From contig JAEULH010000104.1 of assembly GCA_016793925.1 (NCBI GenBank), positions 1-48,572 of the forward strand: a DNA stretch of 48,572 nt, given 5' to 3'. Shown here piece after piece: positions 19,679 through 29,030 of this stretch. Under the pieces are notes generated by a model, which worked only from the letters and a program-made list of their open reading frames with translations, did not search any database and was not told the origin of the DNA. Both the position numbers and the translations under genes were made by a program. Each line of letters begins with the position of its first letter. Position 1 is the stretch's first letter. The DNA is from Rhodospirillales bacterium. Its GTDB lineage: Bacteria; Pseudomonadota; Alphaproteobacteria; Rhodospirillales; Defluviicoccaceae.

Positions 19679-20697
19679 TGTCCAACTCCCTGGGCCAGCG
19701 GGCGCTTGGACGGCTCGGCTTTCGGCAGTATCAGGCGGGCCAGCGAGACCGGGTTGATGGCAGCGAGGCCATCGGCGACGAACGGGCTGATACCGACGGC
19801 GGCGAAGGAGAGCCGACCGGCGGTGGCGGCGGCGAGCAGGTTGCCGAAGCGCCTGGTCATGTCCAGACGCGTCGCGATCAGCCGCCGGGCGCCGACGGAT
19901 GCGAAAGCGCGGGCAATGTCGGCCGCTTCCATGGCATCGCCGCCGGCGGGCAGGACAAGGAACGGCTCGGCGCGCCCCGCGCGGACCAGAGCGCGCAGCG
20001 TTTCGAGCTCCTCGTCGTCATACGGGTTGGCCCCGGCGGTATCGATATAGACCTCGCCCGCATCCGCCGTGCCGACCGCGGCGGCGAGTGCGCCGGCGTT
20101 GTCGACGGCCGCTAGCTCGGCGCCGAGGATTTCGGTGAAGGCCTGAAGCTGCTCGACGCCGCCGGCGCGGCGGGTGTCGGCGGTCATGGCGGCGAACGGG
20201 CGGCCGGCCCGGCGCGCGCGCATCATCAGCTTGGCGGCGGCGATCGTCTTCCCGGCGCCGGGGGGACCGACGAGCATCACCGGGCGCGTCGGCGGCCGGT
20301 CGCCGAAGGGGGAAAAATCGAAGACCTCGTCAAGAGCGCCGGCCAATGCCATGACCGGGTCTGCGGTTGCGTAGCTCACCGCAAGACGCGACAGGCGCTC
20401 GGCAAGCGCGGCGGGCACGCCGTGGTAGCCGAGGTCGCGTTGCAGCGCCGATCCCGGGCCGGCGTCCTTCGACGCGCGAGCGTTTTCAACAGCGTCATCG
20501 CCGCCGGCCGCTTCCGTAGCCCAGCCCGCGAGCAGACCATCGTCGTGGTCGTCCGCCTCCAGTGCCGCGGTGACCTGGACCTCGCGGCCGGGCGCCTCCT
20601 GGTGGGTGGCGACGATGATGGCGTCCCGGCCCATGTCCCTGCGGACGAGCTGCATCGCCTCGGCCATTGACCCGGCGCAGTAGGTTTTCAAGCGCAT
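19675..20697 (-). CDS. flhF: SRP-type GTPase FlhF (polar flagellar placement)
   Basis: A 340-residue protein with an N-terminal basic domain opening MRLKTYCAGSMAEAM, an N domain and a GTPase domain with G1 GPPGAGKT (144-151), TADTRRAGGVEQLQ (172-185) and DTAGAN (219-224). It is homologous to Ffh and FtsY and recruits the first basal-body parts to the pole. It partners FlhG, whose gene overlaps its end. It lies 20 bases downstream of flhA, as in most polar flagellates. Confidence 0.92.
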   Translation of the reverse strand: MRLKTYCAGSMAEAMQLVRRDMGRDAIIVATHQEAPGREVQVTAALEADDHDDGLLAGWATEAAGGDDAVENARASKDAGPGSALQRDLGYHGVPAALAERLSRLAVSYATADPVMALAGALDEVFDFSPFGDRPPTRPVMLVGPPGAGKTIAAAKLMMRARRAGRPFAAMTADTRRAGGVEQLQAFTEILGAELAAVDNAGALAAAVGTADAGEVYIDTAGANPYDDEELETLRALVRAGRAEPFLVLPAGGDAMEAADIARAFASVGARRLIATRLDMTRRFGNLLAAATAGRLSFAAVGISPFVADGLAAINPVSLARLILPKAEPSKRPLAQGVGQ

Positions 20698-20717
20698 CGC
20701 GTCGCAACTCCCTCAGG

Positions 20718-22832
20718 TCAGATGTGGCCTACGGTTTTGATCCGGGCCCGCGGATGGACCTCGCTCTGCGAAATCACCGAGACGCTCGGCCTGAAGCGGC
20801 TGACGATCGAGCGAACGAACGGACGCACCTGCGGGCTCGTCAGAAGGACGGCGCTCTCGCCGGTCATCGCCTGGCGCTCGACGCTGTTGCGCAAGGCGCT
20901 GACGAACGCTTGCAGCTTGCTCGGCGGCAGGGCGAGCTGGCGGTCGTCGCCGCTGCCGACGAGGGCTTCGGCGAAGGTCTGTTCCCACTCGGCAGAGAGC
21001 GCGATGAGCGGCACGACGCCGGCGGCATTGGCGTGCATGTCGCTGATCTGGCGGGCGAGGCGGCTGCGCACGTGTTCGGTGATCAGGCCGATGCCGCGCG
21101 TGTGCGAGCCGATTTCGGCGATGGCTTCGAGGATGGTCGCGAGGTCGCGGATCGAGATCCGCTCGGCGAGGAGGTTCTGCAGAACCCGCTGGACCCCGCC
21201 GTAGGAAATGTTGGTCGGGATGATCTCGCCGATCAGCTTCTGGTGTTCCTTGTCGAGCTCCTCCAGCAGCTTGCGGGTTTCGGCGTAGGACAGCATCTCG
21301 GCCATGTTGTCCTTGATGACCTCGGTCAGATGCGTTGTGACGACGGTGGCGGCGTCGACGACGGTGTAGCCGCGGAAGGCGGCTTCCTCGCGCCGGGTCT
21401 GGTCGATCCACATCGCCGGCAGGCCGAAGGTCGGCTCGCGCGCCGCTTCGCCCGGCAGCGTGATCGCGTCCCCGCGCGGATCCATGACCAGAATCCGACC
21501 GGGTCGCACGCTGCCCCGCCCCGCCTCGATCTCCCTGATGCGGATGACGTAGTCTTCGGCGGCGAGCTGCATGTTGTCCTGGATGCGCACGCTGGGCATG
21601 ACGAAGCCGAGCTCGCCGGCAAGCTGGCGGCGGAGCGCCCTGATCTGCTCGGGCACCCTCGGTCCGGCCTCGGCGCTGTTGACCAACGACAGCAGGCCGT
21701 AGCCGAGCTCGAGGCGGACCTCGTCCATGTGCAAGGCGGCACTGATCGGCTCGTCCTCGGCGGGCGCCGCCTCGGCCGCGGCGTCGGCCTTGGCTTGCGC
21801 CTCGTCCGTCCGGGCGATGGCGCCGTGGCGCCGCCAGGCGATCGCGCCGGTGACGGCGGCAAGCGCCAGGAAGGGCAGGGCGGGAACGCCAGGCACCACC
21901 GCCAGCGCTGCAAGCAGGAAGGCGCTGACGGCGAGGACCTTCGGGTTGCCGAGCAACTGGCCGACGAGGGCCCGCTCCGTGGTCCCGCTGACGCTGCCCT
22001 TGGTGACGATCAGACCGGCCGCCGTCGAGACGATGAGGGCCGGGATCTGGCTGACCAGCCCGTCGCCGATCGTCAGCCGCGTGTAGGAGTCGGCTGCGAC
22101 GGTGAACGGCAGGCCCATCTGGGCGATGCCGATGACCATGCCGCCGACGATGTTGATGCCGGTGATCAGAAGGCCGGCGACGGCGTCGCCGCGGACGAAC
22201 TTCGACGCGCCGTCCATGGCGCCGTAGAAATTGCTCTCCTCCTCCAGCGCCTGTCTGCGCACGCGCGCTTCCGCCTCGTCCAGCAGCCCGGCGGACAGAT
22301 CGGCGTCGATCGCCATCTGTTTGCCCGGCATGGCGTCGAGCGTGAAGCGGGCGGCGACCTCGGCGATGCGGGTCGAGCCCTTGGTGATGACGACGAAGTT
22401 GACGATGACGAGGATGGAAAAGACGATCAGGCCGATGACGAAGTTGCCGCCGGCGACGAAGCCGCCGAACGACTCGATGACGTGGCCGGCGGCGGCCGTT
22501 CCGTTGTGGCCGTTGGCGAGGATCAGCCGGGTGGACGCCATGTTCAGCGCCAGACGGATCATCGTCGCAAGCAGGAGCACGACGGGGAAGGCGTTGAAAT
22601 CGAGCGGGCGTTCGACAAACAGCGCGGTCATCAGGATCATCACCGAGAACGCCAGCGAAAACGCGAGGGCGACGTCGAGCAGCCAGCCCGGCAGGGGCAG
22701 GATCAGGACCACCAGGATCGAGACGACGGCAAGGGCGAGGGCGACGTCGCCATGCCGGAGGAGCCCGGCAAGACGGTTCATGATCCGGCTGGGCGCCTCG
22801 ATTCTGACGCTTGCGGCCGCGCCGTCGCTCAT
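20718..22832 (-). CDS. flhA: Flagellar export gate protein FlhA
   Basis: A 704-residue inner-membrane protein of the export gate. The first 330 residues hold about eight hydrophobic helices and the FHIPEP-family signature around FTLDAMPGKQMAIDADL; the rest is the cytoplasmic ring domain that docks chaperone-substrate complexes. The frame opens at ATG 22847, but ATG 22832 has GGGAG eight bases upstream and is preferred. The next gene, flhF, begins 20 bases past its stop. Length is complete. Confidence 0.95.
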   Translation of the reverse strand: MSDGAAASVRIEAPSRIMNRLAGLLRHGDVALALAVVSILVVLILPLPGWLLDVALAFSLAFSVMILMTALFVERPLDFNAFPVVLLLATMIRLALNMASTRLILANGHNGTAAAGHVIESFGGFVAGGNFVIGLIVFSILVIVNFVVITKGSTRIAEVAARFTLDAMPGKQMAIDADLSAGLLDEAEARVRRQALEEESNFYGAMDGASKFVRGDAVAGLLITGINIVGGMVIGIAQMGLPFTVAADSYTRLTIGDGLVSQIPALIVSTAAGLIVTKGSVSGTTERALVGQLLGNPKVLAVSAFLLAALAVVPGVPALPFLALAAVTGAIAWRRHGAIARTDEAQAKADAAAEAAPAEDEPISAALHMDEVRLELGYGLLSLVNSAEAGPRVPEQIRALRRQLAGELGFVMPSVRIQDNMQLAAEDYVIRIREIEAGRGSVRPGRILVMDPRGDAITLPGEAAREPTFGLPAMWIDQTRREEAAFRGYTVVDAATVVTTHLTEVIKDNMAEMLSYAETRKLLEELDKEHQKLIGEIIPTNISYGGVQRVLQNLLAERISIRDLATILEAIAEIGSHTRGIGLITEHVRSRLARQISDMHANAAGVVPLIALSAEWEQTFAEALVGSGDDRQLALPPSKLQAFVSALRNSVERQAMTGESAVLLTSPQVRPFVRSIVSRFRPSVSVISQSEVHPRARIKTVGHI

Positions 22833-22875
22833 CGGCCGCGCTCCCATGCGGCGTGGGTGAGGCTTTTCGTCGGGT

Positions 22876-24204
22876 TCATGTCGTCACCCTGTGGGCCTGG
22901 CCCGGTGCGGCAACGGCGTGGCCTTCGTCGCTGTACTGGCGGAGCTTGTTGCGCATCGTCCGGATGGAGATGCCGAGGATGGTCGCGGCGTGCGTGCGAT
23001 TGCCGAGGCAGTGGGAGAGGGTGCCGAGGATCAGCTCGCGCTCGACCGCGGCGAGGGTGCTGCCGATCGCGGGGCCGCCGCAATCGGGTGCCGCCGAATC
23101 CTCGCCGGCATCCCGCAGCTCGATCGCCGATGCATCGATCTCTTCGCCGGTGGCAAAGAGGACGGCGCGATGCATGATGTTTTCCAGCTCGCGGACGTTC
23201 CCCGGCCAGCGGTAATTCAGCAGCCGCTGTTGGGCCGCCGCCGCCAGGGGCCGCGGCGCGAGCGCGTTTTCGGCGGCAAAGCGCTGGGCGAAGTGTTCGG
23301 CGAGCAGGGGAATGTCGCCGGAGCGTTCCCGCAGTGGCGGAATGCGGAGGTTGACGACGTTCAGGCGGAAGTAGAGGTCCTGACGAAAGGCGCCCGAGGC
23401 GACGGCGTTTTCGAGGTCGCGGTTGGAGGTGGCGATGATGCGCACATCGACCTTCACCGGCTTCGTGCCGCCGATGCGGTCGATCTCGCGTTCCTGGATG
23501 GCGCGCAGCAGCTTGGCCTGCAGGCGGATATCCATCTCGCTGATCTCGTCGAGCAGCAGGGTCCCCCCGTGGGCCTCCTCGAACCGGCCGATGCGGCGGG
23601 CGATGGCGCCGGTGAACGCGCCCTTTTCGTGGCCGAACAGTTCCGTCTCGAGAAGGGCTTCGGGAATGGCCGCGCAGTTGACGGCGACGAAGCGCGCGCT
23701 CGCCCGCCGGCTTCGGGCATGCAGATGGCGGGCGAGAACCTCCTTGCCGGTCCCGGACTCGCCGGTGATCAGCACGCTTGCCTCGCTCGGCGCAATCCGT
23801 TCCGCCAGGGCGACGACCCGGGCCATGGCCGGGTCGTGGTGCAGCACGGCGCGGCTGTCTTCGCTGATGGCTGCGAGAATGGCGGCGATCAGGTCGGCGT
23901 CCGGCGGCAGCGGGATGAATTCCTTCGCCCCGGCCTCGATTGCCGCGACCGCCGCGGCGGGGTGCGAGCCGACCCCGCAGCCGACCACCGGCACCGCGAT
24001 GCGCTCGTCCCTGAGGCTGGCGAACAGCCGCGCGACCTCAAGTTCAACGTCGATCATGACGAGGTCCACGCCCTGGCCGCCGCGGATGACGCGAAGGCCG
24101 GTCGCGATGTCATCGGCGTGCATGACCCTGGCGCCGAGATCGACGGCGATCCGGCTGGCGGCGCCGAGTTGGCCGGCGAGCGGACCGATGATCAACAGTC
24201 GCAT
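22876..24204 (-). CDS. flbD: Sigma-54-dependent flagellar regulator FlbD
   Basis: A 442-residue enhancer-binding protein. The receiver-like domain (1-115) keeps an aspartate at D52 but lacks the acidic pocket at its start (MRLLIIGPLA), a degenerate form also known for Caulobacter FlbD, which works with FliX rather than by classical phosphorylation. The AAA+ domain has GESGTGKE (148-155), GAFTGA (195-200) and the WPGNVRELEN box. The end is a Fis-type helix-turn-helix with NRTHAATILGISIRTMRNKL. It probably activates late flagellar genes with sigma-54. It lies between motA and flhA in the operon. Confidence 0.93.
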   Translation of the reverse strand: MRLLIIGPLAGQLGAASRIAVDLGARVMHADDIATGLRVIRGGQGVDLVMIDVELEVARLFASLRDERIAVPVVGCGVGSHPAAAVAAIEAGAKEFIPLPPDADLIAAILAAISEDSRAVLHHDPAMARVVALAERIAPSEASVLITGESGTGKEVLARHLHARSRRASARFVAVNCAAIPEALLETELFGHEKGAFTGAIARRIGRFEEAHGGTLLLDEISEMDIRLQAKLLRAIQEREIDRIGGTKPVKVDVRIIATSNRDLENAVASGAFRQDLYFRLNVVNLRIPPLRERSGDIPLLAEHFAQRFAAENALAPRPLAAAAQQRLLNYRWPGNVRELENIMHRAVLFATGEEIDASAIELRDAGEDSAAPDCGGPAIGSTLAAVERELILGTLSHCLGNRTHAATILGISIRTMRNKLRQYSDEGHAVAAPGQAHRVTT

Positions 24205-24255
24205 GACGAGGTCCTTTCCGAGGAATCCGCGCTCATCCGGGCGCCGCCGCCGGTT

Positions 24256-25092
24256 TCAGCCAAAGAACCGAATCCGCTGCGTGGGCGGCAGGATGCTGTT
24301 GAGCATCGCCTCGAGCCGGCGCGGGTTCTCCTGGCGGCTGACCGAGACCGCCCCAAGCAGGTAGACGTGGTTGATCATGGCCTCCGCGGCGGAGTTGCGA
24401 TCGAGCTTGGCCGCCAGGGGCGAGAACACGAGGTTGGCGAGAACGGCGCCGTAGAAGGTGGTCAGCAGGGCGACGGCCATGGCCGGTCCGATGGACGCCG
24501 GGTCTTCAAGATTGCCGAGCATCTGGACCAGGCCGATCAGGGTTCCGATCAGCCCCATGGCGGGCGCGTACTCGGCGGCGCGACGGAGCACATCGGCGCT
24601 GCGCTGATGGCGCTCGACGGTCGCCTGCAGGTCATGGCTCAGGACCGCTTCGACCTCGTCGCCGTCAACGCCGTCGACGGCCATGATGAAGCCCTTGTAC
24701 AGAAACGCGACCTGCGCCGCGCTCTGCAGCGGCTTCTGCAGGTGCAGCGGTCCGTAGCGACGGGCGAGGTCGGCGAGCTGCATGACCTGCATGGCCGCTT
24801 CGCGCGGCGGCGGCAGGCTCGAGACCAGCGTCTTCGCGACAACGCGCGCCGTGTTCAGGACCTCCCCGGCCGAGAAGCAGGTGAGCACGACGGCACAGGT
24901 GCCGCCGACGACGATGAGCAGAGACGGAAGATTGAAAAACGATCGTGGCGTCCCGCCGGCGCCGATCGCCGCGGCGATGAGGACGAAGCCGAAGATCAGC
25001 CCGAGGATCGTCGCCGCATCCGGCCGCCCCCTGGCCGAACGGCGACGCGGGAGGGCGTGCGCAGCGGTGCGGCGGACGGTCGAAGTGGCCAT
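24256..25092 (-). CDS. motA: MotA/PomA-type flagellar stator protein
   Basis: A 278-residue stator subunit with four hydrophobic segments (about 28-46, 53-71, 178-197 and 208-230) and a large cytoplasmic loop between helices 2 and 3. The YAPAMGLIGTLIGLVQML block of helix 3 is characteristic. It would form the ion channel with MotB, whose gene is not in this window. The N-terminus is unusually long and basic (about 25 residues, many Arg). It begins five bases after the fliN stop, so it is translated as part of the operon. Confidence 0.88.
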   Translation of the reverse strand: MATSTVRRTAAHALPRRRSARGRPDAATILGLIFGFVLIAAAIGAGGTPRSFFNLPSLLIVVGGTCAVVLTCFSAGEVLNTARVVAKTLVSSLPPPREAAMQVMQLADLARRYGPLHLQKPLQSAAQVAFLYKGFIMAVDGVDGDEVEAVLSHDLQATVERHQRSADVLRRAAEYAPAMGLIGTLIGLVQMLGNLEDPASIGPAMAVALLTTFYGAVLANLVFSPLAAKLDRNSAAEAMINHVYLLGAVSVSRQENPRRLEAMLNSILPPTQRIRFFG

Positions 25093-25097
25093 CGCGC

Positions 25098-25493
25098 TCA
25101 GACCCGCTCGCTCTTGACGATTTCTGTCATCGTCACCCCGAGGCGATCGTCAACGATGACCACCTCGCCGCGGGCGACCAGACGGTTGTTGACATAGATG
25201 TCGATCGCCTCGCCGACCTTGCGGTCGAGTTCGACCACGGCTCCGCGCCCGAGCTTGAGCAACTGGCTGACCTCCATGGTCGCCTTGCCGAGCACGGCCG
25301 CCACCTGGACCGGCACGTCGTAGACTGCCTCGAGATCCTGGACCGAGCGGAGGGGTTCGACGGCGTCGCCGGAGCGCCGATCGCGGGCGTGCGCCTCGGC
25401 GGCCATGGCCGCGGCCATATCGATGTCCGGATCCGGGATCGCCGCCTGCCTCGGCGCGAGCTGGTTGAAGGTGAGATCGCGATCGTCAGCCAT
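25098..25493 (-). CDS. fliN: Flagellar motor switch protein FliN
   Basis: A 131-residue C-ring protein. The C-terminal SpoA domain is clear from about residue 55: YDVPVQVAAVLGKATMEVSQ, LGRGAVVELDRKVGEAIDIY and VNNRLVARGEVVIV. It is preceded by a variable, acidic and alanine-rich segment. The frame opens at 25550, but ATG 25493 has CAGGAGC about ten bases upstream. It overlaps the end of fliH by eight bases. FliM is not in this window. Confidence 0.93.
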   Translation of the reverse strand: MADDRDLTFNQLAPRQAAIPDPDIDMAAAMAAEAHARDRRSGDAVEPLRSVQDLEAVYDVPVQVAAVLGKATMEVSQLLKLGRGAVVELDRKVGEAIDIYVNNRLVARGEVVIVDDRLGVTMTEIVKSERV

Positions 25494-26185
25494 GTCGCTC
25501 GATGCTCCTGAGGGATACGTCTTCGCCGCCACCGGCCAGATCGCCGGCAACGGTCTCGACTATGTCGTGGATGCGCGCCATGAGGGCGTCGAGCCGCCGC
25601 TCGACGCCGCCGCCGCTCCAGGCGATGCGGCAGTCGCCGGCGGCAAGGGCGGGGTCGACCGCCACTTTCAGCCGGTTGTCGAGGCTGCGGCTTGCGAGCC
25701 GATCGCCGAGGGCGTCGGCGAAATCGGGATGGACGAAAACCGTCAAACTCGCGGCTTCGGCCGGGGGGGCGGGCAAATCGGCGATCATGGCCTCGATCTC
25801 GCCCGGGCCATGGCGGCGATGCAGGGCGGGCAGGGACTTGCTCAGCGCCGCCAGCGCCAGCGCCAGCGCTGCGCGTTCGGCATCGGCGGCGATGGCGTCA
25901 CGCTCGCCGACCGCCTGCTCGAGGTGTTGCGAGAGCTGGGCCAGCACTTCGAGTTCGCGCTGCGCGCGCGCGGCGAGGGCGGCTGCCGCGGCTTCCCTGC
26001 GGCCTTCGTCGAGGCCTGCCGCATAGCCCCTCGCCATGACCCGCCGCATGCCCTTCGCTTCGGGCGCGAGCCAGGTCCAGGTCGCTGTGGAGCGGCTGCG
26101 GCGCGGGTTCCTCGGCGTCTTCGCGAACGGGGCCCGCAAGCGCGGTGAAGCGTCGCGAGAAGGTGTAGCGTTCGATGCAGGTCAT
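25486..26185 (-). CDS. fliH: Flagellar export ATPase regulator FliH, frameshifted
   Basis: FliH holds the FliI ATPase back and links it to FliN. Here the gene is split between two frames. From ATG 26185 the protein begins MTCIERYTFSRRF and runs into DLARARSEGHAAGHGEG; the sense then moves to the frame ending at 25486, YAAGLDEGRREAAAA and onward, which has a normal FliH C-terminal domain. Dropping one C from the CCCC run at 26027-26030 (GGGG on the coding strand) joins them into 232 residues with the GxxxG-type repeats typical of FliH. As written, the first frame ends at 25898. The second frame alone starts at 26139 with weak candidates. It sits 14 bases after fliG and overlaps fliN. A sequencing error or a true mutation is likely; programmed slippage is possible. 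Confidence 0.75.
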
Positions 26186-26199
26186 GGCGACGGGCGGCC

Positions 26200-27219
26200 C
26201 TAGTAGATCAGTTCGTCGTTGCCGTCGGGGCCGCCGATGGCGATCTCGCCGGCGTCCGCCATCTTCTTCGCCTCGACGACGATGCCGGCCTGAGCGTCGT
26301 CGACGTCGCGCAGGCGCACCGGACCCAGCGATTCCATGTCCTCGTGCAGCATTTTTGCAGCGCGCTCGGACATGTTCGTGAGAAACAAATCCTTCAGGGG
26401 ATCGGCAGCGCCCTTGAGCGCGAGCGCGAGGCGATCCTTGGCGACGCGGCGCAACAGGGCCTGGATGCCGGCCGCGTCGACGCGGACCAGGTCCTCGAAG
26501 GTGAACATGAGCTGCTTGATCCGCTCGGCGGCGTCGCTGCTGCGCTCCTCGAGCGCGGTCATGAAGCGGCTCTCGGTCGCCCGGTCGAAGTTGTTGAAGA
26601 TTTCCGCCATGATTTCGTGCGCGTCGCGACGGGGGCCGCGAGCGAGGTTGGTCATGAACTCGGTGCGCAGGGTCTTCTCGACATGATCGAGGACGTCCTT
26701 TTGCACCGTTTCCATCCGCAGCATCCGGACCACCACCTCCATCGCGAAGTTGGCGGGGAACAGGCCGAGCACCCGGGCGGCGTGGGCCGGCTTGATCTTC
26801 GACAGGACGACCGCGACGGTCTGCGGGTATTCGTTCTTCAGGTAGCTGGCGAGCACGCTTTCGTTGACGTTGCCGAGCTTGTCCCACATGGTCCGGCCGG
26901 CGGGCCCGCGGATTTCCTGCATGATCTGCTCGGCCTTTTCCGCCGGCAGGGTGCTGCTGAGGAGGCGCTCTGTCGACTGGAAGCCGCCGATCAGCGAACC
27001 GGTGGTCGAGATCTCGTTGCTGAACTCGATCATAAGGGTCTCGACCGCGTCCGCCGCGACGGAGCCGAGGCCGGCCATCGATTGCGACAGCATGCGGATC
27101 TCGTCCTCGTCCATCTTCTGCAGCAAGGTCGCGGCCTCTGCTTCGCCGAGCGCCAGGAGAAACGCGGCGGCCTTGTCGGGGCCGCTCAGGGCGGGACGTT
27201 CGTCCTTGGCCGGGATCAC
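26200..27219 (-). CDS. fliG: Flagellar motor switch protein FliG
   Basis: A 339-residue rotor protein that links the MS ring to the C ring and carries the torque helix. Visible are the N-terminal domain that contacts FliF, the EYPQ motif (130-133, the EHPQ equivalent), and the C-terminal domain with the charged torque helix around [20 protein letters not shown]. It begins 13 bases after the fliF stop. The length is typical and the motifs are complete. Confidence 0.96.
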   Translation of the reverse strand: MIPAKDERPALSGPDKAAAFLLALGEAEAATLLQKMDEDEIRMLSQSMAGLGSVAADAVETLMIEFSNEISTTGSLIGGFQSTERLLSSTLPAEKAEQIMQEIRGPAGRTMWDKLGNVNESVLASYLKNEYPQTVAVVLSKIKPAHAARVLGLFPANFAMEVVVRMLRMETVQKDVLDHVEKTLRTEFMTNLARGPRRDAHEIMAEIFNNFDRATESRFMTALEERSSDAAERIKQLMFTFEDLVRVDAAGIQALLRRVAKDRLALALKGAADPLKDLFLTNMSERAAKMLHEDMESLGPVRLRDVDDAQAGIVVEAKKMADAGEIAIGGPDGNDELIY

Positions 27220-27232
27220 GGGGAAGGCTCTC

Positions 27233-28846
27233 CTAGGTGTCAGCGTGGAGCCAGCCGCGGACGATGGCGAGGCTCTCGTCCGGGTGCTTGTCGACGATTT
27301 CTCCGACCGTCTTCAGGATCGAAGCCTTGACCTGTCCTTCGACGCGGTCGATGTCGATCAGCTCCGCCGGCTGCTCGTTGGGCGCAGACAGGGCGGGAGC
27401 GACCGCCGGACCGGACCCCGCGGCGGCGCCGGCGGCGGGGTCTTGCTGGGCGACGCGCGCGGCCTCAAGGGCGCGGCTGACGATCGGGCGGATGACGAAG
27501 AAGATGGCGAGCAGGCCGAAGACGAGGACGAGGAGCGACTGTGCAAGCCGGTAGACCTCGTTGAAGCCGAGGCCCAGGACGGTCGCGGGCGGCGCGTCGA
27601 CGATCTCGTTCGCGGCGAACTGCATGTTGATGACCTCGACCCGGTCGCCGCGCTTGGCATCGAAGCCGACGGCGCCGCGAACCAGCGTCGCGATCTGTTC
27701 GAGTTCGTCGGCGCTGCGCGGCCGATAGGCGGCCTCCTCGCCGGCGCCGGTTACCGCGCCGTCGACCAGCACGGCGACCGAGAGCCGCCTGATGCTGCCG
27801 ATCTCGCGGACGTGGTTGACCACCTTTTTCGAGATCTCGTAGTTGATCGTCTCCTCGGTCCGGTTCTGCGAAGTCGCGCTGCTGCGTCCGGATCCGTCGG
27901 CCGGCGAGGGATCGGGGAGGTTGGCGGCGACGCTGACGGTGGCGTCGGTCCTCGCGTCGCGGCTGCTGCCGGTTTCTTCCAGCGACTGGGTCGAGCGGAC
28001 CACCTGGCTGTCCGGGTCGAACAGCTCCTCGCTCGTGTTGATTCGATCGAAGTGCATCTCGGCGCTGACTTCGGCGCGCACCTTGCCGGCGCCCAGCGTG
28101 CGCTCGAGCAGCTGCTCGATCGTCTGGCGCAGATGATCTTCCAGCCCGCGGCGGCGTTCGTCGTTGCTGTCCGAAAGCGATGTCGGAGCGTCGTCGCCGG
28201 CGGGGCGGGTCAGCAGGGTGCCGCGACCGTCGACGATCGAGATCTGTCCCGGGTCGAGGCCCGCGACCGCCGAGGCGACCAGATGCTGGATAGCGAGAAC
28301 CTGGCCGGGCGCAAGGCGGGCGTTGCCGCGCAGGCGCAACAGGACCGACGCTCTCGGCTGCTCGCGATCGCGACTGAACATTTCCCGCTTCGGCAGGACG
28401 AGGTGGACGCGGACGGCCTGGACCGCGTCGAGGGAGCGGATGCTTCGGGCCAGTTCGCCTTCGAGCGCGCGAACGAGATTGACGTTCTGCATGAAGTTGG
28501 TCGAGCCGAGCGTCGGCGCGGTGTCGAACAGCTCGTAACCCGTTGCGCCGCCCCCGGGCAGTCCCTGCTCGGCGAGCGTCACCCGCAGTCGCGGAACGGC
28601 GGCGGCGTCCACATAGACGGCGGTGCCGCCCTGACGCAGCTCGTAGGCGACCCCGGCGCCTTCGAGCTGTTCGACGACGCGCGCAGCCGCGGTGACCTCG
28701 AGGTCGCCGTAGAGAAGGGCGAAGTCGGGGGCGGCGACGCGGTTGAGCATCCAGGCGACAAGGGCGACGGAGGCCATGAGCGCCGTCGCCAGCGCCGCGG
28801 CGCGGACCGGGCCGAAGCTTCGGATGACCTTCAGTGCTGCGTCCAT
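27233..28846 (-). CDS. fliF: Flagellar MS-ring protein FliF
   Basis: A protein of about 537 residues that forms the MS ring in the inner membrane. One hydrophobic helix lies near the N-terminus ([20 protein letters not shown]), the ring-building motifs follow ([19 protein letters not shown]), and a second helix near the C-terminus ([15 protein letters not shown]) precedes a cytosolic tail that binds FliG. The frame opens at TTG 28870; ATG 28846 is preferred because the family usually starts close to the first helix, but neither has a clear ribosome binding site. Confidence 0.94.
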   Translation of the reverse strand: MDAALKVIRSFGPVRAAALATALMASVALVAWMLNRVAAPDFALLYGDLEVTAAARVVEQLEGAGVAYELRQGGTAVYVDAAAVPRLRVTLAEQGLPGGGATGYELFDTAPTLGSTNFMQNVNLVRALEGELARSIRSLDAVQAVRVHLVLPKREMFSRDREQPRASVLLRLRGNARLAPGQVLAIQHLVASAVAGLDPGQISIVDGRGTLLTRPAGDDAPTSLSDSNDERRRGLEDHLRQTIEQLLERTLGAGKVRAEVSAEMHFDRINTSEELFDPDSQVVRSTQSLEETGSSRDARTDATVSVAANLPDPSPADGSGRSSATSQNRTEETINYEISKKVVNHVREIGSIRRLSVAVLVDGAVTGAGEEAAYRPRSADELEQIATLVRGAVGFDAKRGDRVEVINMQFAANEIVDAPPATVLGLGFNEVYRLAQSLLVLVFGLLAIFFVIRPIVSRALEAARVAQQDPAAGAAAGSGPAVAPALSAPNEQPAELIDIDRVEGQVKASILKTVGEIVDKHPDESLAIVRGWLHADT

Positions 28847-28990
28847 CTGCACGTTCGCCAGGTTGACCAACCGCCGCCGCCGGCATGACCCGCCGCCGAG
28901 GCTTCAACCTAGTCACGGGTCGTGAAGACGCAGTTAATAGCCCGCACGGGGTATCTATGGATTTGGCGCCGCGGCTGAGAAGAAGCGGCT

Positions 28991-29021
28991 CCGGCGCGCC
29001 CAGCGGCTGCGAGCGCGCCGG
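28991..29021 (-). terminator. GC-rich hairpin downstream of flgE
   Basis: A perfect 9-bp stem (CCGGCGCGC / GCGCGCCGG) with a 13-base loop, 10 bases past the flgE stop. On the coding strand it is followed by AGCCGCTTCTTCTC, a weak pyrimidine tail. It may attenuate transcription between flgE and fliF. Confidence 0.4.
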
Positions 29022-29030
29022 TTCCTCCGC

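Noticed and set aside
20667-25197. Long plus-strand frames opposite flhA, flbD and motA
   Set aside because: They are shadows of well-recognised flagellar genes on the minus strand.
28871-29030. CtrA box or sigma-54 promoter upstream of fliF
   Set aside because: A single TTAA at about 28935 has no second half at the correct distance and no -24/-12 element was found.
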